A DNA stretch of 64,000 bases from Lateolabrax maculatus. Taxonomy: Eukaryota; Chordata; Actinopteri; Acropomatiformes; Lateolabracidae. Each line of letters starts with the position of its first letter. Positions within the stretch are counted from its first letter, which is position 1. The DNA is taken from NCBI GenBank assembly GCA_031216445.1, contig CM062219.1, positions 6,399,001-6,463,000 of the forward strand, written 5' to 3'. Under the pieces are notes generated by a model that saw nothing but the letters and a program-made list of their open reading frames with translations, did no database searches and was not told the DNA's origin. Position numbers and translations under genes: made by a program. Of the stretch, positions 1 to 13,500 are shown one piece after another.

Positions 1-538
1 CCCAGTGATAGTCAAAGCAAAACAGATTTTTCAGTGAATAAAATCAGTTACTAGTTTAGTGAAAAAACTAAAACTTTTCTTTGTCACTATAATTTCTGTT
101 TACACATAATCTAGCACATCCATACTCCACTTAAAGTTGCACTAATCAATATCTTTATATTATCAATAAGTGAATGGGATCGCTTATAGTTCCAAACCCA
201 CAGAGAATTATCACCTGACTCTGCAGTTCCCCTTAGATTTACAGAGCTTTGTAAGTGTTTTTAACTAATTGTTTTGGTTTTACAGGCTGAAACTGTTTTG
301 GTTCACTCATCAACCTTTTTTTCCAGCAACATCAGGCAGCTGGTTTCAGCAAAAAAAAACTTTAAAAATCCACTGTAGGCCATCTGCTCAGCACCAAACA
401 AAAAGTTACTAAAACTAGTTGGTGAACATAGTGAAGGATTTAGCAGCTAAAGAGCCAAATATTTCCCTCAGGGGATGGTGGAGACCAAAAAAGAGTTTGA
501 GTGTTCTTTATCTGCTTATCTCTTGCTCTCTCCCGCAG
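1..538 (+). other. kcnt1: Last intron of kcnt1 (3' part)
   Basis: No coding exon is seen here. The stretch is AT-rich and ends in a pyrimidine-rich tract and AG acceptor at 537-538, immediately before an open frame that runs to a stop. It is read as the 3' part of the final intron of the plus-strand gene entering from the left edge. Confidence 0.55.
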
Positions 539-656
539 GTACTTGATTCGTTCAGACCCTCTGGCTCACGTCCCAGAGGAGCCTCCTGTCCACAGCAGCA
601 GCCTGAAAGAGAGACACGAGTCCAGTATAGACACCAAGGAGGACACCCAGCTCTGA
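539..656 (+). CDS. kcnt1: Terminal coding exon of a Slack-type potassium channel (probable kcnt1)
   Basis: After the acceptor AG at 537-538, one base (539) completes a split codon; 38 codons then run from 540 to the TGA at 654-656. The peptide begins YLIRSDPL and ends SSIDTKEDTQL. The last residues T-Q-L form a class I PDZ-binding ligand, as known for the Slack/KCNT1 sodium-activated potassium channel tail (plasma membrane of neurons, delayed outward K+ current). The call also rests on neighbourhood: in human 9q34.3 KCNT1 lies tail-to-tail with CAMSAP1, and camsap1 here converges on this exon. Only the tail is present; pore and RCK domains would lie to the left of the window. A different gene cannot be fully excluded because the exon is short. 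Confidence 0.72.
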
Positions 657-2890
657 TACCATGCTGACCTTCAATGGTACACTCCTTCATAATCGCTCCC
701 TTCAGCTTTCGTGGGGGTCTGGTTGCTGCATGGACATGCAGGTCCAATCTGAAAGAGGTCAATTTGTGTGACATTGCTCCAGCACTGCAGTGTACAACTG
801 TATTATATGAGTGCCTACTGTTTGACGGGTGAGATTTGACGTCGTCTGGGGCATTTTCATCCCCTTGCCAACAGACACTGCATGTAAGCATAGTCCATTT
901 TTGTCTGTGAAAGCTCTCTCAGAGAAGCAGTCATAGATAAGTTTGTTAACAAATGAATTCAGCTAACTGAAGGGATTTCAATCAGGGCCATCACAGTGTT
1001 GCCCTTGGTTAAAGTTTCGGAGTGAATTGTAAATTTTATTTCTGCTCTTTTGTGTTGTGGCTCCCACAGGAAAAGTGTTGAACATCAAAATTATAGATTT
1101 TGGGATGCATATGTTGGTGGCCCAGGATTTATCCTTCTTTTCCTGACTTTTTGAGATGACCTGAAATCAGATACACATATTCAAACTTTCCCTGGGCCAT
1201 ATACTTACAGTACCTATTTACCACAAATCACATAAAATCAAACATTACAATCGACACTATGTGACTTAAATAAAATATGTGCATAGCTTTCCTTTAAAGC
1301 GTTCAAAGCTTATTTTTTGTAGTTAAACCATAGAAGTTATTCAGTGGTGTAGAGGTCTTAATTAGTAAGTTATATACAAACAATGATAGTTACTTATATG
1401 TTCACTGCAGTACATTTATTAGTTTGGATGAGGTTTTTGCACTACAATAGCTTAGTTCAACCCTTTAAACAGGCCATGCCATATATTCAGTATTGCGCCA
1501 TAAAGGATTTATTTGATTTGTACTATATTAGTAATCAGAAAACAGCACTGCTCAGTGAAAGAATTTGCTTATTAATTTAGATTTTTGGCTGTTTGGTCAA
1601 GGTATGTATTTCGAATATGCTATACAAGAATTTCTGACTTTGACTATTTGACTTGATTCATATTTAAATGTTGAAAATATATTTGTATTTGAGTTTATTT
1701 TCATTTTAATTTGCACATTAAAGTGCTATACTATAAAAAAAAAATGTTGAAACTGTTTTGAGTTGTTTAATAATCGAGCCTTCATATTGCTACGTTTCTC
1801 TAACCTAGGAAAGGTAATTTAAAGGAATAATTTAACATTTTCGAAGTATCAAGGTGATAAAACGTGTCGATACAGGATTTAATAAGTATTATTTATCAGC
1901 CACTCAAGAGGAATTTGCCACAGAGCCTGCTAGTTGTAGCAAAGGACGGTCAAGGAAACTGTCTGAGCTCAGTGTAGATTTGTCATTGTTAACGGCCATA
2001 ATGGAAAGCAGAAGGCAACAAAGGTCTATATGAAACACAGTTCTGTACTATAATATACTGTATGAACAAAATAAAAGATGAAATAATTGGTGAAAGAAAA
2101 GGTGATGTTCATGGAAAACTAGAGGGTGACACAAAGAGAAAAGGGTGAAAAGAAGTGACGTGAGAAAAGAAGGAGGCAGCTGTGTGACTTTTAAGTAACG
2201 GGGGAGTCAGAACTGGAAAAAAAGGCTTGAAGTCTAATCAAACGACTCAAGTGAAAACATGTGTGGTTTAACTGTGGGTGGAGGGGCTTGATATATTAGA
2301 TGGAAGAATACACAGCAAGACAGGTGAAGCAGTACGACCTGTAAGAGCATGACTGTGTCGGAAATCACTCCCTATTTACTATATAGTGCATTATTTATTG
2401 TCTGCCATTGTAAAATGTGTGCGCTGTACAGTGCTCTCAAAAAGTTCTACCTATAGAAAACTATCACCTCAATCTGTAGCTCCCCTCGGCTTTGCTGACC
2501 TGTGCTTTTCCCTGTGAAAGGTGTTTTTCTGTCTAGTAGAAATGATTCATGGGCCAAACACAAATGTGAGTGAAGGTACGATTGCGCACACCAGGGTATA
2601 GTAAGTTATGTGTGAGAGTAAGTACGGTTTAGGTTTATGACCTAAACAGCCTTACAGATCTTTTATAAGGACACTCCTCAACCTCCTCTATACCTCAACC
2701 ACTATTGGAATAGAAAAAAAAAGAGGAGAAACAGAGTGAGACAGATGTGACGAAAAAGAGGAGTATGAAACAGGAAGGCAGACGGTCAAAGGAAAGAAAG
2801 GGGGAGCGGTAAGGAACAGATACACATACTGTATATAAAATGCACACAGACCACTACAACTTCAGGAAGCACACACATTTCATCCGAAAA
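657..2890. other. kcnt1 3'UTR and convergent intergenic spacer
   Basis: No coding potential is seen. A candidate plus-strand poly(A) signal AATAAA lies at 1269-1274, which would give a 3'UTR of about 630 bases; usage is unproven. The rest is AT-rich spacer. A short stretch around 2365-2400 (containing TATATAGTGCATTA) resembles a dispersed fish repeat, but it is too short to classify. Confidence 0.45.
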
Positions 2891-4267
2891 ACATACCTAG
2901 TTGCATTTTATTATATCTCTTTAAAATAAATAAACATACAATATAACACAATGAAATAAGACTCTTAACATCTCTGAAAGCCTGTAACAGAATAAACCTC
3001 AAAATAGTGCCTGCTTTTTAGTAAACGTAACTTGTACATAATGTACAAAAAATACTACTCAAAAATGTACAAAATGCAGCAAACAAATATCAAGTATTGT
3101 GCAGTTTCCCCCCCTCCCCACATTATACCAGCTGCTGACAGTCAGTCATTACAGGGAAATTACTAGTGTTGAGTGCCAGAAGCTACGTTGAAATCGTACG
3201 TCTCACCGGAATCCAGTGAGCAGTTAATGAGCAGCAAACAGCTCAGTGGCATAGCTCAGTTCATTTTGGTTCAGCAATATGAGCCAGTCAGGGATCTCAG
3301 AAGACTCATATTGGGTTGTGGAATATAAGTATGAAGTTAATACAATATAATGCACTACTGAAAAAGGTATAATGCACTGAGTCTCAAGAATGCTTCCTGT
3401 TTGGAATAAATACTAGTAGAATTTCCCCTACTGTAAAAACATTATTTCTCCTCCACTGTAACAGCAGCACACATCTCCCAAACAAAACAAAAAAAAAACA
3501 GTTTTGTTGCTTTGCTCCATTGTTCTGTTGCATGACAGACGTTTTAAAGCATAATCAAGAGAGTGAGAAAACACATTCAGAGCAGGATGCACAAGCAGTG
3601 CATTCAGCTCTCCCCTTCCCTAACACAAAGACTCACACACTTCCCCAAACACACTAAATAAAAACCAAGACTGGACATTACCACTCACTAACATCCATTC
3701 CATACTTACATAAAAAAGTTTGTTCAAAGCTCCCCCTTCATAAAAGCACTGACCAGTAGTAGTTACTGGGGAATAATAGGGGCTCTGTATGTGGAGCCTG
3801 GATTAATCACAGCAGTGGGGTATTTTTTGCCAAGCTGAAATAGCTTTAACTTTACAAGACATTATCGAGTAAATGTTCACCACCTCCTGTCTGTAGTTGC
3901 ACTTGGTATCAGTAGTACGCTTGCTACTGTAAGTAGATTCAGTGGTATTCGACTCGAGGGTCCATTTCCTCTTCACTGCTACATAATCCATCATCAACAG
4001 TGCCTAAATAATGTAGGACGTTACCACAATTAAAACATAAAAATATAACATGCAGAATAAAAAGCTAACGGGACAAAAAGAAAACAAAAAACTTTAGAGC
4101 ATTCAGTTGGCAGGTGTTTCATATTCCCACACTGCCACGGACTGACATCTCCATTACACCCCTGTCTACTGACGTGTCATCTCAGAGATTATTGGGTCCT
4201 GCCCAACAGTAGTAGATAGAACAGAAACTATAACAATTGTCTGGTTCTCTTTCCCCCTTCTTCTTTC
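2890..4267 (-). other. camsap1: camsap1 3'UTR
   Basis: Non-coding sequence between the camsap1 stop codon at 4268-4270 and the poly(A) signal at 2907-2912. It has no splice-like exon and only short spurious open frames. Confidence 0.55.
2907..2912 (-). terminator. camsap1: camsap1 poly(A) signal
   Basis: TTTATT on the plus strand reads AATAAA on the minus strand. Downstream on the minus strand (2868-2882) the sequence is GT-rich (ATGTGTGTG), as expected for a downstream element. This would place cleavage near 2885-2895 and give a 3'UTR of about 1.4 kb. Confidence 0.6.
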
Positions 4268-4558
4268 TCACTTCCTCCGTGCACTCCCTGGTCTTTTGAC
4301 CTGCCAGAGTTGGTTGTGGATGGTCAGGGCGTCCACGCTGACCGACACGGACTTGGCGGGGATGACGTTGAACTGCTTGCGGTCCGAGCTGTATTTGTAC
4401 AGCTTGTCGATCATCTTCCGGTTGATAGCGCGCGGCCCTGTGCCTGTGAACTTGATGATCTCCTCGGTTTCCGGCGAGTAAGAGTAAATGCCGCGGAACT
4501 GGCACCCACCATCGCGAAAGAGGATGATCAGGTGATTGGCCTCACACTTTTCCAGCTC
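4268..4558 (-). CDS. camsap1: camsap1 coding exon 19 (CKK domain, stop)
   Basis: Residues 1507-1602 plus TGA at 4268-4270. Acceptor AG at 4559-4560, phase 0. Contains IILFRDGGCQFRG and KMIDKLYKYSSDRKQF, the core of the CKK microtubule-binding domain. Confidence 0.93.
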   Translation of the reverse strand, partial: ELEKCEANHLIILFRDGGCQFRGIYSYSPETEEIIKFTGTGPRAINRKMIDKLYKYSSDRKQFNVIPAKSVSVSVDALTIHNQLWQVKRPGSARRK

Positions 4559-7500
4559 CTGTGATGAGAAAAAAGGAGATCAAAAAAAACTTTTGCCAAA
4601 GTTACCAGAGTTCCCTGATAGCTATACATATTCACAATAAATAATCACCATCAATAAATTAATTTCATGTGATCACACTAACCTCCAGAATAGCATTCTT
4701 CTGGGACTCATTAACCCTTCCAGCCAGACAGCAGTGTGCGATGGCATTAATGATGATTGGCTTGTTGGACTTGGAGCTCGGCTCCTTGAAGAGTTTAGGA
4801 CCTTTAACAAACAAAATGTAACGAAAACAGTAATAAGATATTTGCATAACAGCCTTCAAGTGTTTCATGGAAAGTTTTTGGAAATAGACATACTTGCTTT
4901 CTTGCCAAGTTAGAAGAGAGGATTGATACCACTCTCATTTCCATGCATTAGAGTCAATTAGCTTATCTTAGCATCAATACTGGAAGCAGGGTTGGGTGCA
5001 GTGACTTCCTGGAGTATCTGCTAGTCATGGCTCGACCAAGAAATAGTTCTAGAAATATATCCCCCTCCTTCTTTACATTTGTTTTTTTTTTAGAGATTAA
5101 ACAAACATGCTAAACACTCATCTAACTGGCAGCTGGCTCTGGTTTCATACTTAACAGACAGATATGAATGGAGTTAGAATGTTTTCTTCACAAATGATTG
5201 CTGTGTGACGGTCATGGTTGAATAAGTAGTCTTTTTCTGCATTTCTGCTCACCATTGTACTCCATTGAAGTGATGGAGGAGGCAATAGAGCCGCTCTCCC
5301 AGTCCCTCTCCATGTTCCTGCTAGACGCCCTGCTCAGCATAGGGAACGACTCCACAGAGCACACAGATCCAGCCCTGGAGGTCACACTTATAGGTCAATC
5401 AAATGACTACATGGATACACAAGATGGGAAGAAATTCTATCCTGTCCACTTAACACACTACACAGGTAGTCTCACCTCTGTGACTCTGCCCCTCCAGATA
5501 TGACACTGTCTGCCTCAGTGGCCAAAGAAAGTGTCGATCCTCGATAACCGTAGCTCAGATCAGCTGAAAATGACGGAGACAGAAATGTTTAATACCATTT
5601 TTTTTACTAAACAAAATAACATTATTGTTTGCCCCTTCCACACCTGGTCTACTGTATTTTAACATGACAAGCAATGACCCATACTGATAATGCAATGTTA
5701 CTGTCTAATACTAACAGGTTTACAATCCTGTGATTCAAACAAGGGGCAGAAGCTGCATAAAAGGCAAGACGACAAAATGACAAATGGACCATAAATAAGT
5801 CAGAATCAGCCACTCTAAAAAGATTGATCTTCCTAGTATGCCATCCATAGCTAACACCCCAAGGGTCTGTCAGCTAAAAGTAATGAACTATTTTTATGGG
5901 CTGTGTATGGTTGATATCACATCATGCAGAGCAGGTTAGAAGGTTCACCTCCCCTGCAGCCTGCTGCTGAGCCCTTCGCTTTGTTCAACATGGACACCTT
6001 CAGAGAATTACCTGCGTAACACACATGTACACACTCAGAGGATGATTGTTGGAAAGCAGCATGTAGACAAACACACTAAGCTGACAATAAATACATAGCA
6101 TGATAAAATGGAGCACTAGACAAACATATATGCTGTTTTAAGGTGTTCTTACATGTACTGGATCCTTTGGAGAGGCTGTTGGACTCCTCACGGTGCAGTG
6201 ATTTAGGCCTGCTCCTGCGGGATTTAGTGCGTGGGCGAGGCTTGACCAGACCCTGCTCTTCCATCAACGCTTCCTGCTTTCTCTGCAGGTATTCCTGCTT
6301 AATTATCTCTCGCCGCGCCTTTTCCTCCTCCTTACGAACACGGTCCTCTTCTGCCTTACGCCTTGGAGAAAGGGAAGGAGAGTAAAGACCACAACTTGCA
6401 TGCCGAAGATACACCCCTACACACACTCCTGCAGACATTTTTTCATCCTTATAATTAATTTGAGAGTGTGTGAAATGAAAACTTACCTGGTCTCATCACG
6501 TTTGACCTCACTCTCGGCTTCTTGCTGCTGTTTGCGTAGTCTCGCCTCTTCAGCTTTGCGCTGCTGTTTGAGGAGGAAGGCAGCGCGGCGTCTCGCCATT
6601 TCATCCTCTGGTTTCTCATCAGCCTGAAAGATAAATACGGGTGATCATCATTGAATTAGTAGTTATGCTGGCCAGACGGTACTATTGATATTCTAAATCA
6701 CAATTTACACACAAAAGCACAAATGAAAATGCCGAAATCATCAATTTTACCTTAAAGAAGAAGCCTATCACATTATTCTGCTCGCCCTCTGCCGTGCCAT
6801 CTGTAACAGCTGCACTGCCATCCTCCACTAGATCCTTAAGCTCTGATAGGTCGACCTCAATCAGTTGACCCTTGACCCTGTTATTCTCTTCTCCTCCCAC
6901 AGCCTCTTTCCCTGAGTTGGCAACATTGTTCTCCTCTTGTTCTGCAGATGTACTGACGTGAGATGGTGGATCCTGCGATTGGGTTTTGTCTGAGAATCGC
7001 CCAGTTCCCTCTTCGATGCTGTGTTGGTTGACGTCATCATTGACTCTGAAGGTGGTGTTTCTCTGAATGCTTTTCTCGAGCCTGGAGCCCTCAACAATAC
7101 TCCCTGTCTTCTGGTCTCCATCAGAGTTTTCTTGAGGAGACAGAGTATTAGACTTGATAGAAGCCATCTTGCTGTTTTCTCGACTCTGTTTTTGCTCCGA
7201 GGCTTTGCTGCGTTGGCTGGAGCTGAGCTTGGGAGGACGGCGAGCGGGGGCAGAGTTGCTGCCATTGATATCTACAAAGTGAACTGCAAAGGATCTGGAG
7301 TCTGAGGTAGAGGGTGGTGATTGTGTTGTGGTGGGGGTTGTGCTAGGGGGGGTTAGGCCTGTTTCTACACGCTCTGGGGGTGACACCACACGCTTCATCA
7401 GCAGGTCTTGCTGCAAAGAGAGCTGCATCATCTGGTGCTGAATGGAACTAATAGCGTCATTGAGTAGATCTATGGAGTGGGAACACTCATTTAAGTCAGG

Positions 7501-10500
7501 GTTAGTCCCATTATCCTGGGACAGGGTGTTAAACTTGTTGTCTCTGTTCATCTGTCCTCTCTCTGTTTGACCTGCCTTTGCCTGGACCTTCAGAGCATCG
7601 AGGCAGGAGTCATCTCTGCAGGACTGGGCCTTCACTCTACTCCTGTCAGCTAGTTCTGAGGATTCCTGGGAGTGTTTCAGTGGCAGGGGAAGTGTGTCAC
7701 TCTTCCCTCCACCCTTCTTAACGATGTTCAAGAACGCAGCTTTCCCTAGCTTTAGTCGCTGCCGGGCTGATAGGGTCTCCATCTTTTTCTTCTGATACTC
7801 AATAGCACGTCTTTGCTCTTCTAGCTGCATGTGAAGTTGCAGCAGCTCTGAAGGCACTACTGGGGGACTCACCGCCATACTCTTCCCCAACACAGAACTG
7901 GGCTCCTTCCCTAGCCAGCCAGAGGTGCTGTCACTCCTCAGTTGCCAGGGAGGGCAGGGGGCACCCTCAGAGCCATCTGGTGTTGTCTTCTGAGAGCTGC
8001 TGGTACTTGAGAATCCATCACGGAGGCCAAGTTTAAGGAGCTTTCTCTCTGCGAAGCTGGTCATCTTGACACTGGTGCTGCCTGAAGCGCTGCAGCTGCT
8101 CGCCCAGGATATGGTACTGAGGCACGGGCTTGAACGTCCACTGACGTCTTCCTTATCATCCCGCTCACTAACCTTTGAGTCTTCTCTCAGTTTGGCTGAC
8201 TCACCCTCTCCCTCTCCAAATTCACATATCTCTCCCTCCTCTAAGTATTTCCCCTTTCCTCTCTTCACCACCTCTTTAGTCAGCTCCATTTGATCATCGT
8301 CCTCATCATCTTCCTCAAGGTCTGCGATGTCAGAGTCAGAGTCGTACCCTACCTCCAGGGTAGTGGAGAAAGATCTGTGGTGGTCTGGCTCTACTGATGA
8401 ATGAAGGAAAAAGCCTTGTGACGGTGTCATCCCAGACTGAGGAATGCCTATCGACCCTTCTGTGGGTGGCCTGAGAGAGCTAGGGACAGATTCTACCACA
8501 GGTACGGGTGTAAAGGTACTTCTTATTGACTCAGCTTCAGGGGATTTCCTAAGTGCAGTGCTTGGGACATTGATGGCTGCTCTCCTAGCAGCTGCTGCTG
8601 CTCTATAGCGACTTTCACCACTCTCCTCCTGCTTGTTCAGGCTGATGCTCTTCTCTTTGGCTGGCTTAGGGATAGCAGGCATCAGAGGCTCTGTATAGTA
8701 GGTGTCTGCCTGGCGGTCGGGAGTAAAGGGACCCATGTCAATGCGGGTAGAGCAACGAGTATTAGAAACCCTTGAGGCAGAGGTTGCACTCTGGATTTCC
8801 AGCTCATCCTGCTCCATATCACTCCCAAGTCGATGTCGAGAAAATGCGGAAGGATGGATTACAGCAACCAGTTCCTCCTCTTCTATTTCCTCCTCCTCAT
8901 CCTCTATGCGCATGTGACTAAGCAGGCTTTGACCACTGAGTCTGTGTTGAGGGAATTGAGGACCGGACCCCAGCATGTGTTTGGGGGTGTTGCTCATGAT
9001 GTTGGAGGCCAAGCTGTCTTTGCTGATGGAGCGAGCAAGGCTAATACTGTCTGCATCATCCTCCATGGGACAATGCAGGGCATAGGGCACCGGCTGGGAT
9101 AAAGGCCTGGACAGGGACAGAGGGAAGAATATGATTTATGTGAGCTAAGGATAATAGATCAAGGAACAACATCTGTCTGTTATATCTGTAAGTGCTGATA
9201 CATGCAATTGAGTAAGCGTAGTGTAGTACAGTAATTGCAAAGGTTATAGTCACACTGCTCACCTGGGCCTCCTCTCTGGCCAGGCCAGTATTGAGCCCTG
9301 ATGCTGCGCATCCGAGCGTGTCAGAGAGTTGGACCTATTTCTCAGTTCTGTACAAAAAAATAAATATGATCCACATTACATAAAGGACTTCTCAAACATA
9401 CTAAATGACTCTAAAAAAGCTGATATACATGAAGTTTAATACTTTGAAATATTTCACACTAAGCACTACATATTCCAGTGAAATGCTTGAATTAACAACT
9501 CAAGTACTCTGTTTTTTTGTTAGAAGAGGGCATTCAAATAAGGAAAGATACAAGAACACAACTTAGATACATTTCACCTTCAAAGAACAATCCGAATGTT
9601 CTTTCTGCCCTCTTATCTTCCCTGTCCCTTTTCAGTGTTTGAAGAACTTTGTTTGTGATTCAAGGCAACAAAAACTCTGCACCAGAGCCTGAGTACATTT
9701 TTTTTTTTATTACCTGAAGTGCTTTCCTCATCCACTTTCTGTTGTCTCTGTCTCAGTGGCAGTAAAGAGTGAGATGGGCTTAATGAGCTTGGTTTAGTGC
9801 TGCAAGGGAAGGACAGAGGTGTACAATTAAAATAAAGGAATTTGCTACCATATTAAGTGCAGATGCATTTTTAATATTACAGTGCTGTGGCAATGTACTG
9901 TGGGAATGACCAAAAAGTACTGGTCCAACAATCTCGAAGCTCTCCATTTCATTCTCTTTGTTGGCACCTATAGCAATAAGCAGCAATTGCAGGTGTGTTT
10001 TTGTACATCACTTCTCCGAGATCCAAACAGTGTCGTGTGTGTTTTTTAAGGTCTTAATGTCTTTAGGCACCGACCTTTTCTTTGCTTGTTTTCTTTGTTT
10101 GAAGTAAGTAACCATTTACTCGCAACGCTAGGAGAGACCAGAAAAAAATTGTACGGCACTTCACAGTTGAGTTGAAGAGTGAGTCTGTTGCGTTAGCTCA
10201 GTTTGCACACTCTGGCGAACCAATCACTGCTGGGTGATGGAAAACCTAACTCACTAACTGTGCACCACTTGTGATTTTTTCCTGTAATGTCGTCACTGAC
10301 ACCCAGTTTGTAACACTACAGATGCAAGGGCTTTCATCAGTGGCCAACAGCTTTAAATGTACATCATACATTGAAGTTGTTCATATTTGTGTCTTTAACT
10401 ATACTAACAGTAACAATATACAAATGTACAAATGGACAAACATCAATAGGAAGAGCAAAACAAGGTTTAGGCATGATTCCTCTCTCAGAACTCTGATGTG

Positions 10501-13500
10501 GCAAAAAACTACAGTGCAATAATCAGTAAACCTGTAACTTTAAAGTAAGATTGTGGTGTGGTGTTACTGGACCGTTACTGGAAAATACCTGAGGTCAGGG
10601 CTTGGGGGTGTGGCCAAGATGTCAGCAGAGTTTGATGATGTCAGGAAACTACGTTTGGTGACGTTGGAGATGGTGACATGGGATCGTGAACTCTTAGGCT
10701 GCAGCAGCAATCTCACTACAAGAAATTTCAGAAGGGGATATTAACCATTAGCAGAGATCCTATAATACAAATGGCCACTAGCAGTTCAATAAATGACAAA
10801 AAAATATAATATAAAATAGAGAGTGTGTTATACCATCTCTGATTTCCTGAAGGTCCCTGGGCTGTACGAACTCTGGTTTCACACTCTCAAACCACCAGAA
10901 GAGCTCAGCAATGAAGACCATCACGTTACTCTGCAAGACACAATGATCACGTTCAAGGTCAACAGGAAGACATGACAATGTCATTGGAGCCTGTTTTTAA
11001 AGTATTTTCTTGTCGTAAAGTGTTTTTGGGCTCACCTTTAATACTGGTGGAGAATACAACATGTCCTCAGGCTTCAGATAGAAGCACTTGTTCAGGTATT
11101 CATTAGAAAACTCCTTCAGTAGCTGGATGTTGTACACACTGTCTGTTATGGAGGGAACCTCCTTCAGACAGATATCTGCACAGAACAGGACAACAATGGT
11201 CATTACTATCAGGCTAATCAGTGTTTTCCATTAGCGAATGAAAAAACCTGAAAAAACTTTTCACAGGCTGTTTAAAAGCTAGTTACCAGCTATGAGTACG
11301 GATGCCACATTCAATATGGGAAAATAAGAGACACTTTGCCAGTGGCCCCATGCTCGGGGGACACAAATAAAGCATGTGGATTTTGAGTGTCAGAAACTTC
11401 ATTTTCTACATTCTAGTGAATTTTTATGCACCAATTTGTGCTTTTTATGCATCAATTTGGAAGTCCTCTGCTACTCTCAACATTAATGTGAAGGAAATAA
11501 AAAGTCAATAAGAGTAAAGCACAGTTTCATCAACCACTCGTACCTTCCAGTCTAATGAGTTCTGGGCAATAGAAGTGGATCACAGCCAGCAGAGCTGTGC
11601 CGTCACACACATCTTTCAACAGGTCGTCCAACAGAGGGAAGTGCTGAAGTGTCCGACCTGACAGGTGATCTCTGCGGTAACGCACCTACACAACAAGAGA
11701 GGACGCAAGTTTAAACAAAGTACACAAATGTATCTAATCAGAACACTGAATCACAGGCTCACTTGTCACACACAAACACATTTCTCACTTTGTAAATTAT
11801 TCTCTGGCTCTCTTTAACTCATATACTGTGGTGTAGGTATCTGTAACTAACATATAGTGCTGTATGGCCTTTATTTATCTGGTATCAGATTAGGTGACAT
11901 GGGGATTAGCTGTATTTTAGAGGAGCATCATGTGCATCTGACCTGCCATGTGGTACAGTAATGTGTGTATTCACATAAGGACTCGCAAGGACCACTTTTA
12001 GGTATAATAATTAAACTAAGGTGGGTTTAGCAGTTGGTGCATTTGATTAATGACAAAAAGAAAAGGGAAAAAAAAAAGAAAAGGCTCAGTGGTGAGTACA
12101 TTACCAGGGGAGAGAACTTCACAGGCTCCAATAAGCAGTGGGCCAGAGCATGCAATTTATCAGGCTGGTGAGGGAAGGAAGAAATGATTGGGAGGAAGTT
12201 AATGAAATAAGGCAAGCCGTGACTGGATGAGTGGACCAGACAGGTTGCTGTGTGACAACGATGAGTTGGAACTGCCTGGTAGTTCACTTCAGTTTAGCTG
12301 GATAAAAACAAACCAGAAAGTATAGAAAGGTATGGTGATGTGTTGATGTTTTGGGGAAGGGAACTTGTGTGAAAGCTCAGCAGACAATTTAAGGAATTGC
12401 TAAAGGGTTTCACTCAAAGTGAAAGCAAATGAGCAGGGTAGTCTTATGAGCTTGCTGTTTCTTTCTTTTCCACCAAGGGGCGCTGTGTCATCTTCACTGT
12501 GCACATCACTGTATTCATACATCACTGCCTTTTTTGCTGGTTATCTCATTTGTTATTATCTTTAGTGTGGCTCCTTTTTGTGCTGTCTGATCTGCACTGA
12601 CACACACACAGACACACACACACACACCTCAAACAGACATACATACACTCACGCAGAGGATTGCTAGCGGTTGCACTTACAGGTACAAGCTTCCAGTACC
12701 ATTTGGAGGGAGACTAGTATCCAAGAGGCAGGAAGGGGAGGAAATTTGGGGAGACACAAACAGGAAGAGCAGCAGACAAGTCAAGGGTCATATACAGTGA
12801 CAAGAAATCAGATTATCCCCAGTTACCATGGAGATAGATCTGATTTTAGAGACAGCCGGAGAGGGTTAGACAGAAAGAGTCAAAAATGTTTAGTTTCACA
12901 GGGAGGAGGCAATGAGGAAAAAGACTACAGGCATTTGTGTGTATAGTAATTAAAAGTTCAATTATTACACTATTATTTCAGACTAATGCAACCTGATTAC
13001 CCTCTTAGAAGCAGCCCAGAAAGACACTGGGCTTACACTTGTCTTTTAACAATACAACTTTTCGGACTGGTTGATAGGAACCAAGGTGAGCCAACACAGT
13101 GCAGAGGTTTTCAAACTGTGGGGTGTGGGGGTGTTAAAGGGCTGGCGCGGAGTCATAACTCAGTCAAATATGAACACACAGTCATGATAAACATATTCTT
13201 AGATTCAGCATGACTTACACTTCCTGAGGATATGATTGTCACCGATCTTCATCACAGATAAACGTCAATAAACCCGCTCACAAATCATAGGAAAAGAAGA
13301 TGCTCCTTATAAATCCAGAGCTCACCTGAGAATTATCACGTTTTTAAGTTTACTTCAGTATCAAAGTAATCCAATGATAGTTGTCTGCACATCCATGAGT
13401 ACATTGCAAACAGGAACTGGTTGTTGCTTACTCTGGATAATTTTAATGGTGTTAATTTGGCAAAGAAGTATAGACTAAAAACAGAAGACTCAAGTTGTAG

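Noticed and set aside
4182..4505. 107-codon minus-strand frame over the camsap1 CKK exon
   Set aside because: A frame-shifted shadow; the adjacent frame gives a clear CKK domain with correct splicing.
9089..9095. Acceptor AG at 9094-9095 for the large camsap1 exon
   Set aside because: Gives the wrong phase with coding exon 11; the AG at 9107-9108 restores it and adds the PLSQ residues.
13098..13125. hAT-like end (CAGAGGTTTTCAAACTGTGG)
   Set aside because: No matching inverted end or target-site duplication was found, so not called as a mobile element.
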